Shown one piece after another: positions 23,559 through 35,157 of a stretch of DNA of 64,000 nucleotides. The stretch is taken from positions 77,579,554-77,643,553 of the forward strand of contig OX485803.1 in the NCBI GenBank assembly GCA_950295325.1, in the 5' to 3' direction. The translations under genes were made by a program, and so were the position numbers. Source of the stretch: Polytrichum commune (lineage: Eukaryota > Streptophyta > Polytrichopsida > Polytrichales > Polytrichaceae). How positions within the stretch are numbered: position 1 is the stretch's first letter; every line of letters starts with the position of its first letter. The notes under the pieces were generated by a model that was not told where the DNA came from, did not search any database, and was given only the letters and a program-made list of their open reading frames with translations.

Positions 23559-26500
23559 ATGGTGAAGGTGCAGGGGGCAGAAGAGTTTGTGCGCGTGCAC
23601 GGGCTGCTGCTAGCGTCGGCGGGAGTGCCGTCCTCTTTGCACGAGAGGCTGTTCTACAAGCTCTCCACTGACCTCTTTGACGCTGGCTCCTTCTTCCGCA
23701 TCGAACCATGCGAGGAGGAGCAGGGCGCCAGGCAGCGCCGCCTGCTGCTGTCGTCTCCCCCGGGCATGCGCCCGCACCAGGACGTCTTCCTCGTCGACCA
23801 TGCCTGGTCCTTCCGCCTCTCCCAGGCCCGCACTCAGGTGCAATGCAATTCACTACCTTACCTTATGCAGCTGTGAATTTTATTCCAAGGAAGTTGAACC
23901 TGATTTTACCCCGGAAACTGATGTCTAGAGATTGATTGGAATCTCGCATGACGGGAAAACTGGAGCAGAATCGTTACTGTAACTTCACTCACTTTATGTT
24001 GCACTTTAGGTCAGTATTGCTGTGGTAGAGTCTCCAGAGTATTAAATATCTTTCACAATATTTTTTTGTTTGTTAAAAAGGCCTTGCATAAGACAAGCAG
24101 TTTCTAGGTTCTAACGATAAAAGTCTAATGTCGAATGAAGTTGGATATGTACTAGAAAGTCATGTAAAGGGTTCTGAATGGAAGAGTGGACGTTGAAGCA
24201 CTCATTATCATGGTAGCCCGGTAGGGCTGGCAATCTCCTCATGAGACTGTCCATGGTGGTGATACTATATGGCAAATAGAATTCCAGTCCCAGTGATGTT
24301 AGTCCAATCGTGTGTGATGTATTTTTTTGGCCTCCCATTGGATCCTTGCATCTTGCATGATCTCCTGCCTTTTCCATTTATTACATGTTGCTCAAATTTT
24401 GCATCAAGTGAGCATCTCAAGATTGCTGCAGCAGTGTTCATGAAAGAATAAATTCCATGGTGTGTTTGGCAGCTTGAACAAATTCCAGGATTGGTGGAGA
24501 GGATGGCTACCCTCATGTGTGTAGGGGAGGATGCCGAGGAAGAAGGTGAAGAGGAATCTGAGGAAGATGCTGTCGGGGACATAGAGAAGACCGACTTTGA
24601 AGCATTAGTTATAGCAGCGAAAACGGCAGCTCAAGAGAGGGGTGAAAGATTGCAGTGGCTGGAGCTTGATGATCTGGGGATGACAGACGAAGACCTGCAA
24701 AGCCTGGACCTGGCTTCTAAGTGCCCAGTAAGAATTTGATTCCACTGGCTTTGTCTCATCAGTAGCCTCAGCAGTACAGAAATTCAGTACCCCATTTGCA
24801 GATTGAACTCTGGTTTGGGGTTTAGGGGTTAGTCCCCTTACGAAATTTCTGTGAGGCTGTTGTGTAGGATCTGGTAGGCTTGAGCTTGTGGGGAAACAAG
24901 CTGGAGTCTGTGGACGTGGTGGTGAATGCAGTGGCAGGTCTTTCCAGCTTGCGTGCCCTCTGGCTCAACAATACTCCTGTTGTCTTACACCAGTACGATT
25001 TGCAACTGAACCCTATTTCTCATTTTCTGCAGGGACAAGATGGTTGTTTGAGTAATGAGAAATGACCCCCACTGATGTTTGTGAACACAGGGAGGATGGA
25101 TTGAAGAACGCGGTTGCAGTAGTACTTCCCCATCTTGAAATCTACAACAGTAAGCTTACACAAGAATATGGTCTGTGGGCTATTGCTGTCTGTGCCGGCA
25201 TTTTTGGAGCCGATCAACCGGGTCTGACTCCTCAGGCAAAGAACGTGCTTGCGGATGTTACTTCACTTGACTTATCAAATCGCAACTTGCAGTCCCTGTC
25301 TCCACATGTAGGACCCTGGCACATTGTTGCTTTTAGACATTTGAAGTGCATAGCTGTCCTCGTCTGGTAGTGGTTATGTGAACAAGTCGAGCTGGCTTAT
25401 TTGGTTTTAGTTAACGTACAGTGAAGTTCCACTAGTTAGGTATCCAACTTCTGCCTTTCTCATGTAGGTGTTCAATGTAGAGGAGCTCCCGAGTCTTGCA
25501 ACATTAGATTTGCAAGGTAACCCACTCACGAATGAGTCTGCAGCAACATTTTTGGCAACACTGAAGGCATTGAAGTCTTTGCAGATATTACAGGTTTGTC
25601 TTCTTCATTACTTTGAACTTATCAAGCCACAACACAAGGTCTTGCTAGAGAATAAAAGAAGGAAGTCTGGGAAATTGGACTACTTAGAGGGAAAATTTAA
25701 GGACGAAGTAGATTTGCGGTTGGATTTGGATGATTATACTCCAATTTGTGTGTCTTCTTGACCACATTATGTGAATGGAAAGATGCTAGTCTGAAGGTCA
25801 CTGTGATGTGAGTGCAGGTGGACAATTTGTGGAGGGATTGTACTCCTGCAAGCATTGTAGAAGCATTACCAAATCTCAAGCAGTTGAATGGGCTGTCTGT
25901 AAGCAAGATCTTGGAAGAAGGGCATAAAAATGTGAAAGGCAATTTGAGACCTCGACTTCCTGTAGTATCAAAAGACAGCTCTCTTGTTGAGAGAGTGATG
26001 GGTGCAATGTGGCAATACATTTTGACTTACAGATTGGCAGATGAAGAGAAGCTAGATGACTCTCCTGTCTGGTAAGTGCTGTGTTCTCAAAGTACATGGT
26101 TTAGGGTTTCTGAATTATGTTTGAATCTTCATGTCCTGCCTATTTTGTGATTAACTATTTCCAGAAATTGGTACGTGCTATCAGATATAGTTTCTGAGTA
26201 CTATTCTCCAAAAATCACTCCTAACGAGTCCGTAATGCCTCAAGGGACTTACCTCACTTTTACAAATCATGGCAATTCTCTCAGGTATGTGATGGATGAA
26301 TTGGGCTCATCACTCCGCCACGGTGATACACCCAATTTCCGAGTTGCTCCTTTCATGTACTTACCTGATGGTACACTTGAGTCTGCAATCAGGTTGGTAT
26401 ATTTGTTCTGGTGATGTTTTTTCACTTGCTTGTTCCTTTATGTGTGTTCAGTTGAGCTATCATGCCAAAGGGTATATAATACTATCTTTTGGGACTGGGA

Positions 26501-29500
26501 AGATATAGATCTTGTTTGCTGTGCTCTTTTGAGAGCTTCTTGGCCTCCACAGAAGCAATTAGAAATTGTTAGAGGTTGATTTATCAGAAGTTGAACAAAC
26601 CCTGAAGGGCCTGGCTTCTCAAAGATATAACTTGTCAAATTTAGAGTTGTATAGAGACATTCCTTTTTCCCCAATCACTAGCCCTACTCAAGTTGTCCAG
26701 TTCATGTGTGGATTTTGCTGCAGTTATTCGCTGCTGTGGCCTTGCCAAGACATTGACAATGGAGAGGAGTGTACTCGAGATTATCTATTTGGGATTGGAG
26801 AGGACCAACAACGATCTTCCAGATTGACTGCCTGGTTTCATACTCCTCCTGGTGTTTTCAAACAGGCATGCAAGCATATAGCCCTTTATAAACTAATGAA
26901 CATGCCCTGGCAAGTCTATCACTTTGGGAGTTGTTAGGTGGAATCAGTCTTTGGCTTTATCTGGCCTGCTGCAGTGTGAACTAGATGGTATGGAGTGTGA
27001 TGAGGTTGTGTGATGATTGACTTGTTTGGATTGTTGCAGGCATATAAGTCACATTGTGACCAGCTAATGCAAGTTGTTGTCAAGGAACCGCGAGCTGATA
27101 ATGCTCCTTCAACTCAGAGTATTTGTTCTCACGATGGAAGTCCTCTTACTGTATTCTCTGATATTCCAGGGGTCTGCGATTTTCTTACTCGTCCTGAGTT
27201 TAAGCTGGGTAAGGTCTTTAAAGACGTGCATTTGTATGACCTAGGTCTTGCTGCTCATAAATCTTGAATGGCAAACTCCTATATCCATACATTAACACTG
27301 AGTTCACGTTGATTTAATCACATCAAGCTACTACATTGAATTAATGCTCATAAAACACATGGTTTCAATTTTAATCTTTTGTTTGTATTTTATATAGTAG
27401 CAAGACTTAAAAGGATGGGTTTTGAGTTGAATGAATGTTTAACGTATCACTTTTTAGTCAGTTAGCACTTCAAAGATATTAAACCTTGAAGGGTATGTAT
27501 CAACACTGACTCAACAGTGCTAGTCACTTGCATTTTGAGATGAAGGCAAGGTTCAGGTCTGAGAATTCTAGGCTTGAACTTTCAAGGCACAACGGCAGAT
27601 GCTGTTCTTTTGAGAACAAAATCTGGAACATTCTGATCTTGGAAGCATACTTGCTTATACCATTCTGTGTAATCAAACCTCAACTTTATAGTTTTTCGCT
27701 GTGTGGCCAGTATCTTCTGCACATTTAGGCGTGGTGGTAATGAAAGTAGTTATGAGGATGAGGAAGTACCTGTGCAAAAACTGTTGACTCTGGAATTTGA
27801 AATAAGCTTTAGGGTTTTTGTCTTGTGGGCATATGCAGTGGATGAACCAAAGGATGCCAACATCATCTGGACACACATGCAAATAGATGATGAGTTTTGC
27901 AAAGCAGCAGGGATTAAACCACACCAATATGTCAATCAGTTCCCATCAGAGGCGTGTATTGTTATGAAGCATAACCTGGCGGACACTATGCAGAAGGTTC
28001 TCCCAGCTCACCGAGTACACCTTGAAGTTGTAGGTTTGCTGTTAAAATGATAGGAAAAGGTTTTGCATGTACTGCTATTTGTGAATGTGCTTCAACATTG
28101 AAAGTTCAGGTTTATCAACCATTTATAACCAATTTAAGTTTTGAAATGTGGGCACCTTAAAGTGGGAGATGCAGTCTTGTAAGTCAAAGTTTTGCAGAGT
28201 TTTTCTACAAATGGCACAATTTTTTACTCAATATGTAGAGAATTTTCTAGTCAGCCAAGGTGGGGTTATCACATCTTTGACTGACGCTCATTGCACATGT
28301 TCTACTGGACACATGTAACCTTGTGAAGTAGAAATTTGTGGACCTCCATTTGTAAGGTTCAAGGAGTGATCTTGTCTGATTTCATTGTCAGGCTTTTGGG
28401 TCACCATCTTGGTTACAACCAACATACAATATGGAGCGACAGCTACCTGCTCTCATTGGTGACTTTTTAGAACGAGAAGAGAGGAATGAAAACAATTTGT
28501 GGATTGTCAAGCCCTGGAATATGGCCCGCACCATTGATACATCTATTGTAGGGAGCTTGCCAGCACTAGTGAGGCTAGTGGAAACTGGACCCAAAATTGG
28601 TCAGAAGTATATCGACCAACCAGCATTGTTCCACGGGAGAAAGTTTGATCTTCGCTATGTTGTTCTGCTGAGGAGTGTGCAACCCTTCGAAATTTTTATA
28701 TGTGATGTTTTCTGGGTAAGTTATATGTTTTTGCTCATTGAATATCAGGTGTGATGACACTACTTACTATAGTCAGTTTCAGATTAATACATGTCTTGTT
28801 TGTATAATGTGTCAGCAATGACAGCATCTTTTGTCAGCAGCTGTGACATGAAAGAGTGTAGAAAGTAATAGTAAGAAGATAGAAATTCAATCAACAGAAG
28901 TGGATGGCCATGCTGATGAGGAATACTTTGAGCAGGGTCGTTTCTCAAATAATGTATACACAACAGAGCCCAGCAGCCTGTCAGAATATGAAACACACTT
29001 CACAGTGATGGTGAGAACTCCTGACTTTCTGGCACTAATTTTCATCTGTGCGAGCTACTTATCATCTTTAATATTGCTTGCTACCTTGCATTGTCTATCC
29101 ACATCTCAAAAGCTTCAGTTTAGGTAAAAAAAAATTGTATATCTTTGCATTCCATTATCTCTAATCCAACTTTGGATCTGAATTTACAGAATTACGGTGG
29201 GAGGACAATGAATCACCTTGACACCCACAAATGGGTCCCAGAATTTGAGAAGGAGCATAATGGTATGACATGTGTTCTTTTCGTCATATATGCTGAAATT
29301 GCAGCCATGTATCATGTAAAGGGTCATGTAGAAATCAACTTTATCAGCTACAGTATTAGTAATTGCAGAGGTGTTGTAGGAATCAGAAACATATGTCCAT
29401 TGACTAAAGGTTGTCTGATTTCTTGGGAAGAGTATGTTGCAAAGGTGATTTGCATCATTTCTGGATGTAACTTGTGTTTGACATAATCAATGAGCTGCAG

Positions 29501-30057
29501 TGAATTGGCAAGATATCCATGCAAGAGTTCGAAAGATGATTCGGGCGGTGTTTGAAGGAGCCATTGCCATTTACCCAGAGATGCACTCACCAACCTCGCG
29601 TGCAATATATGGAGTTGACATCATGTTGGATGCTTCCTTTGAACCAAAGCTTTTGGAGGTAATCTTGTGCATGATTTGTTTTGGTGTAAAGTAGAAGGAT
29701 GGTTGCAGGCGAAGGATGAATTTAAAATAGTCTTTACAATGCTGAGAAGTGTGACTGTCAGGAGGACCACTATCTGCTCTTGTAAATGATTGTTCACGGA
29801 CATGCTACAGATTGTTCACTTGCTTTAGTTTGTAGGGAGATTCTCAATTACAATGTTTGTATACTTTGCATTTGAACTCATTTGTCACATGCCTTTGTTG
29901 TGGGCAGGTGACATACTGCCCTGACTGTGGAAGAGCATGCAAATATGATGTCAACAACATTTTAGGAGATGGAGAGCTTATTCAAGGGTCTGAGTTCTTC
30001 AATGATGTCTTCTCGTGCCTATTTCTCAATGAAATCAGGCACATAAGCCCTCTTTAA
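23559..30057 (+). CDS. TTLL12-like protein (LRR, SET-like and tubulin-tyrosine-ligase-like domains)
   Basis: Fifteen exons: 23,559-23,837; 24,473-24,727; 24,868-24,992; 25,091-25,307; 25,468-25,593; 25,818-26,071; 26,285-26,392; 26,724-26,865; 27,040-27,208; 27,839-27,996; 28,392-28,715; 28,936-29,010; 29,190-29,262; 29,501-29,658; 29,908-30,057. The product is 870 residues, close to what I recall for the Arabidopsis homologue. Order: N-terminal region (FVRVHGLLLASAGVP); leucine-rich repeats (about 160-400; LDLQGNPL); SET-like part (YVMDELGSSLRH at about 420-431); TTL ATP-grasp domain (WIVKPWNMARTIDTSI 648-663; FDLRYVVLLRS 696-706; YGVDIMLD). Human TTLL12 affects tubulin and histone modification and appears not to be an active ligase. 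Here EV is followed by TYCPD (about 821-827), where active TTLs carry an EVN/EIN metal-binding motif. Intron 8 uses a GC donor. The C-terminus NEIRHISPL looks complete. Confidence 0.9.
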
Positions 30058-33000
30058 AGAGTGCAGGCACCTGTTATTGGCAAACTTCACACATATCTCA
30101 ACCTGCTGGATTCTGCATGTCCATCCTTGGCACCTGCAATCTACAGGCTTATGTTTTGCATTCCTTTGGCTGTGGCAAGTTTATGGTTTAATCAGGTATA
30201 CAATATCTACTAATTTGTAGTTACTGTTTATGGAATTTGGTGAGCATCTCTGAAGGCCAGAAGGAAAGTGGGAGTGTAATATTATCTTTAAAACTTAAAG
30301 AACTTGCTGTTCAGACTCAATAAAGAATGGGCAGTGCAGAAAGATGCAAGGCAAAGCATGTTTGCTGCTTGAAACTATGATTTTGTGCGATAAGGTTCAA
30401 CATTTTGCCTCCCTCATGACATTTATATCGAAATATGGAATCAATCACAGTGCTAGTATAAACCATGTAGGTATGGTAAAAGAGGGCGAACAGTATAGAG
30501 ATTGTTATGCAATTCAAATTTTGTTGCTGACATAATCCCAAAATCCTGCAACAACAACCATGTGCTTGTGATATCCATGCACCAGATACTCACAAAAGAA
30601 ACCAGCACCTACATCATCCACATTGTGTCCAATATGCCTTACACCTGCAACTAATTCACTTCTGTCTAAATAAAGCATGTTTTATGATGTTATGTGCATA
30701 CCCTTAAATTATGTACAATTTTCCTGAAAAATATGAGGATGTTAGAAATGAAGGTGGCTTGAAAGACGTTAAGGTGGACATACTCCCAGGAACAGCTATC
30801 CTTCTGACTTGACTTGAAAATTGTAAGATATTTCAGAGATTTCCAAAGTGCTCTTGAAGCAATAGTGTCATCACAATATCTTACTCTTAAGAGCATTCAA
30901 GAGCCATCCCAAGGTGTCCCCAACATACACACTCTTTATAAACCGTCTAAGGCCAACGTTATAAGATTAAAGGAATTACAAGATTATCCTGAATCAAACA
31001 AACCCCAAGAAAGACATGCACCAATTATTCCTACTCAGCCTATTCTCCTCCATGCAGACCACCTTCTGGTAGGTGGCATCAACCCTATATATGTATGTGC
31101 ATCATCATTGAATGGTTTCTGTCTGCATCATAATAGATCACTCGCAAGTTGCACTTAATCACCATCCAATTCTTTGGCGTTCGTTGTCTAAGACTATCAC
31201 ACGGCCCCTCATAGAATATGCTGTCACATCACAATCATCCCCACAAACCTGAATCTCATCAACATGCACTACAATATATATGATATGATCCCAACATTAT
31301 TTTCAATACTTTAGCAACCCGCATGTGGCATGTGCAGAAATAACAAATTACACCATTCCACATGAAATTTAAACCCTAAACAAATCAGATGGATGGAATT
31401 GTATCATCCACACGGCATAGCTGAAAACAAGATCACAATTTGTGACATCGTGTAGTTGGGAGTGTTACAGTTGCCCGTGACATTGTTCAATCAACATAAT
31501 AAATAATAATCAAGATAATGAAAAAAGGAACACAAACAACAAATAACAAAGACTAATCAATTACCTTGATTATCTCCAAGACTTTGAAAATAAGGAGGAG
31601 GTTGAGGGTTTATAAAATAACACATTTGTATAATAGGGCTTGTCATGTCCTCCTTCTGCAATCACACATAGATTACTACAACAAAACATACACTTACACC
31701 ATAACATCAATCAATAAGTTGTCCAAGTTATGTCGGGCCATGCAATATTCTTGAAATATTATTGTTTGTGGTAAGTTTCAAGGAAAAAAAATATGTGGGG
31801 GACATTAATGTATAGCATATTTCATACTTCAAGGCTAAGTATTGTAAGGATTTCACCGAACACCAACAAACATGAGTCAGGTCTATGCAATGAAACAAGT
31901 GACTTACGTATAGCAAGTATTTCTCAGGTGGAATCTCAAAGACCGCTTTATGGGTTCGTAGATTATATGGCCTTGAAGGCCAATGATAAACTATTGAAGA
32001 AATTTGGCAAATACAGCCACCGTCTTGTGCTATCTAATTATGCAATGACACCAACCCAATCATAGTATATGAGTATAAAATACTTGAAATTGGAACTAGA
32101 TTATGGTATGCATGATAAATTGAACATGTTTAGGGTATCAACTATAAGGAACATGAAGACTTTTGGTACAACAATTGGACCATATATATTTTAATTGAAT
32201 TTAGAGATAAAACCAAATAAATCAATATTTGAAAATTTACAACATTGCATATCGTTATTAAGTATGGAGAACATACTCTCATTCCATGGAATTGCACTTT
32301 GATTAGAAATAAAAGTGCAAGCTACAATGATTTGCATTGATTTCAACATGTTTATAAAGTTGATAGAGGGTGCGAATGTGTTTTACTATGATTAGAATAA
32401 GACATTCTTTGTAAGTTGAGTAATCTAATAAGTAAATCGTATCTTAATGAGTACCAAGAGATACGATTAGACTGGTTGTGATAGTACTAACCCTTAAAAG
32501 GACCAAGGTTTGTTTGCATGGGATACGTAGTAATTTCCAAACCTCCAATGACAAGTTGGCATATGATGTGACAATTGTGATCATATATGTGTCTTATACA
32601 TTTAAATTTAGGTCATTTTTGCGAGCTTAAATTTTCCTAAATTTTAATGTCCATACGTACATACGTATGTTTCGTTTAGAGTGATGCATTTGATAAATAC
32701 GCATATAAGTGCCATAATGAAATTTGAGTGGTTGTGAGATGTGGGCATATGTGGTGGTTGGAAGTTACAATAGAGAGGTTGGACCATGGGTAGTGGATGT
32801 CTTGGTTAATATGCTATTTATTTACATATGGAAACATTATGTAGCGATGTAGCTAATAGAATTGGTATATCATTTTTCAATTATGCATTTGAGGTTGTGA
32901 GTAAAGCCATCAACTAAATATATTCAATCTATCTTAAACCGATTATGGCACCTTCATCCCTAGAATGGGTCCCTGAGACATAATATGGTTAACATCACAT

Positions 33001-33517
33001 CTCAATGACAAGTATAGGTCCAATGCCAACCTTAGGTAAGCAATACATCCTATGAATATTATAACCCTTCGAGTGGATAATCAAGTTAGGGTGATCAAGA
33101 CATTTATCAAAGGTTAGGCAGTAAAGGAACCTACTTTGAGCTCTTGTGTTGGGCATTAAATTGGTAATTGATCCAAGTTAATGAGCTCCTTGTATCCACA
33201 TCCAAAAAAATACTCTTGGCGAAGGGCACCAACCACGTGTTTTACATAGAATGAGCTACAACACAACACCCATCATGGTCACTTTGTAAGCATATGATTT
33301 TATTTTATTTTTATATTCTAATGTCCAACATTAATAAGTAGTGGGTGTGAAGGTAGAGTGCATTGGTGGAGTTCATTGCATGGGGCGAGGCCACCCTATG
33401 AACTAACACTTGATGCATTTGGTTACTAAAATAACCTTAAGACTCCACAGTAGACTATAGCACATAGGTTTATTTTTCCGTAAGTAGTAATAATGAATGT
33501 TTGAACTTTCACCTATC
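30058..33517. other. AT-rich intergenic region
   Basis: No gene is supported. The first few hundred bases probably hold the 3' UTR of the TTLL12-like gene. ORFs of 90-114 codons at 30,814 and 31,793 have no recognisable domain, and their AT-rich codon use differs from the confirmed exons. Confidence 0.5.
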
Positions 33518-33763
33518 AGTTGGGGGGCTCAATTGACCACTTAATCACGGGGAGGTCACTTAGTGCATTTTAAAAGCGACGTGCGGCATAATATAGGGAG
33601 GATTAAAATCATTTGACATAAAAATTATAAAAGAATTCGAAATAATGAAGGGTCCATTAAAAGTACAAGAGCCCATTACAAGTAAAATAGATAGGTATAA
33701 AATATGGGCCATTCCCTCTTAGTAAAAATAATATAGGGGTTGAAAATAAGGATCTTAGGATGT

Positions 33764-34528
33764 ATGTTTAGTAGAATCAATTTCGTACGCATGCCTCACG
33801 AGGGATGGATGAAAAATTACTCATCATTCACCAAAAAATGGATGAAATTGGAAGCCTCAATACAAAGAACTGGACAAATTTTGCCAACCGTAGAAGTTGA
33901 TGGGCATTCCATTTACAAGTCAACGTTTGTCTCGCAACTCAATGGTAATGTTTTTCTATCCAAAGATAGATTAGCAAGAATTAAACATAGTATTCATTTC
34001 AACAACCATGATAATTGTCTCCAAGCAAGATCTTTATGTGGATCAAGTTTGTTATTTGTAGGATCTGATTGTGGGGTGCATTTTGTCCAACGGAGCACAA
34101 CAATGCTATTGTCAACTGTAAAATCCGCTGCCAAACAAAAAAGGGGACGTTCAATGACTGATATTAAAGCTGGAAATGCTACTAATATATTGAACGGAGT
34201 AGATTCCAGTTCATGGTGGGTGGGTAGGGTGCAAGCTATGCGGCGGCGCAATGGGAAACAATTTGGAGTACTTAGGCAAGCGGTTGACCTCCTTGCTCAA
34301 ACGGAGGAATCAGGGAGGAGAAATCCTAATAATCCCCACATCGAAGTAATGTTGCAATATTATAAAAAATATCCAGGCCGTAACAAATTTAAATATGATC
34401 ACACGGATAGCAAATGGATTGATGTAGATTGCATTATATCTACGGTAACCATGAGCTACAATTCTACAAATGAGGTGTACACTCTTAATAGGAATAATTC
34501 AGAGCAACTGTCCAAGTTTGTGACATAA
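33764..34528 (+). CDS. Unknown ORF carried by the TIR element
   Basis: An uninterrupted ORF of 254 codons from the first ATG. I do not recognise the protein with confidence. It has a hydrophilic N-terminal part (GHSIYKSTFVSQLNGN, about 44-59 from this ATG), a basic middle (KSAAKQKRGRS) and a C-terminal part with SSWWVGRVQAMRRRNGKQFG, then KWIDVDCIISTVTMSYNST. The pattern of a tryptophan-rich 'WVGRVQ' strand followed by a 'W-I-D-x-D-x-I' strand loosely recalls BAH or Tudor-like chromatin-reader folds, which is speculation. No stop or frameshift breaks the ORF in an otherwise decayed AT-rich area, suggesting recent arrival or selection. It could be a transposase accessory protein or a captured gene fragment. 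Confidence 0.45.
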   Translation: MFSRINFVRMPHEGWMKNYSSFTKKWMKLEASIQRTGQILPTVEVDGHSIYKSTFVSQLNGNVFLSKDRLARIKHSIHFNNHDNCLQARSLCGSSLLFVGSDCGVHFVQRSTTMLLSTVKSAAKQKRGRSMTDIKAGNATNILNGVDSSSWWVGRVQAMRRRNGKQFGVLRQAVDLLAQTEESGRRNPNNPHIEVMLQYYKKYPGRNKFKYDHTDSKWIDVDCIISTVTMSYNSTNEVYTLNRNNSEQLSKFVT

Positions 34529-34636
34529 CGAATTATATAAGATTCATGACCAAGCTTAAAGTGTTTCACACTATATGGTTTTGGTCTTCACTAGCATGTA
34601 AAGTGATTTTGAATAAAGGATTTTTATGGAGCGGGT

Positions 34637-34785
34637 GTTGTGTTTGTGAACACACACACAATCTTGTTGTGTTTGTGAACACACACACAATCTTGTTGTG
34701 TTTGTGAACACACACACAATCTTGTTGTGTTTGTGAACACACACACAATCTTGTTGTGTTTGTAAACACACACTCAATCATGTTG
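34637..34785. repeat. 29-bp minisatellite, five copies
   Basis: A 29-bp unit is repeated five times, the first four almost identical and the last with a few changes. Each unit has a GT-rich half (GTTGTGTTTGTG) followed by a CA-rich half (AACACACACACAA), so a single unit can fold back on itself. It lies between the element's ORF and its right terminal repeat. Confidence 0.9.
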
Positions 34786-35157
34786 TGTTCCATCCTAAGT
34801 CTTCTTTTTGTATTTTCACTTTAAGTTTTTGTACTTGGTTTTTGCAATGATACGTAATTTTTATATTTTTTTGTTGCCATGCTTTTCCCATCATTTTTGC
34901 ATTGCATACATTCTTAAATTCATTTTTTTAATTAAAAGGAATATAGACTACAAAAAATTTCAATGACATGGGCATTATAAGTAATGATAGGGTACCAAAA
35001 AATAGGTAATTTTAGAATATTATGTAATTATAGGGAGCTTTTAATTCGTGCCTTGGAGGTAAATAGCCCCTAAACAAATACCCCTCCGCCGCACGTGGTA
35101 CACAAAAATCCTACTAAGTGACCTCCCCGTGCACTTAATAGTCTTGAATACCCAACT

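Larger units (their letters stand above)
33518..35157. mobile_element. DNA transposon-like element with terminal inverted repeats of about 70 bp
   Basis: The left end (33,518-33,587) and right end (35,088-35,157) are inverted copies. A perfect 19-bp core, CACGGGGAGGTCACTTAGT, lies at 33,546-33,564 and inverted at 35,113-35,131. ACGTGCGGC is also shared, and AGTTGGG forms both tips. The element is 1,640 bp and carries one long ORF and a 29-bp minisatellite. No clear target-site duplication was found. A diverged copy of the left end begins near 63,630. No transposase with a DDE signature is visible, so it is non-autonomous or its coding part is unfamiliar. Confidence 0.7.

Noticed and set aside
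23554-23928. Several minus- and plus-strand ORFs overlapping TTLL12 exon 1
   Set aside because: Shadows of a GC-rich exon; only the frame starting at 23,559 matches the family.
26163-26284. Open stretch before TTLL12 exon 7 (reads into YVMDELGS)
   Set aside because: Using the acceptor at 26,162-26,165 makes a TGA at the junction with exon 6; the acceptor at 26,283-26,284 gives the conserved WYVMDE join.
26566-26723. Open stretch before TTLL12 exon 8
   Set aside because: Not conserved in the family as I recall, and the AG at 26,723 restores the correct phase with exon 7.
34566-34793. Minus-strand ORFs with repeated CVCSQTQQD-like units
   Set aside because: They are translations of the 29-bp minisatellite, open only because the repeat lacks stops in those frames.
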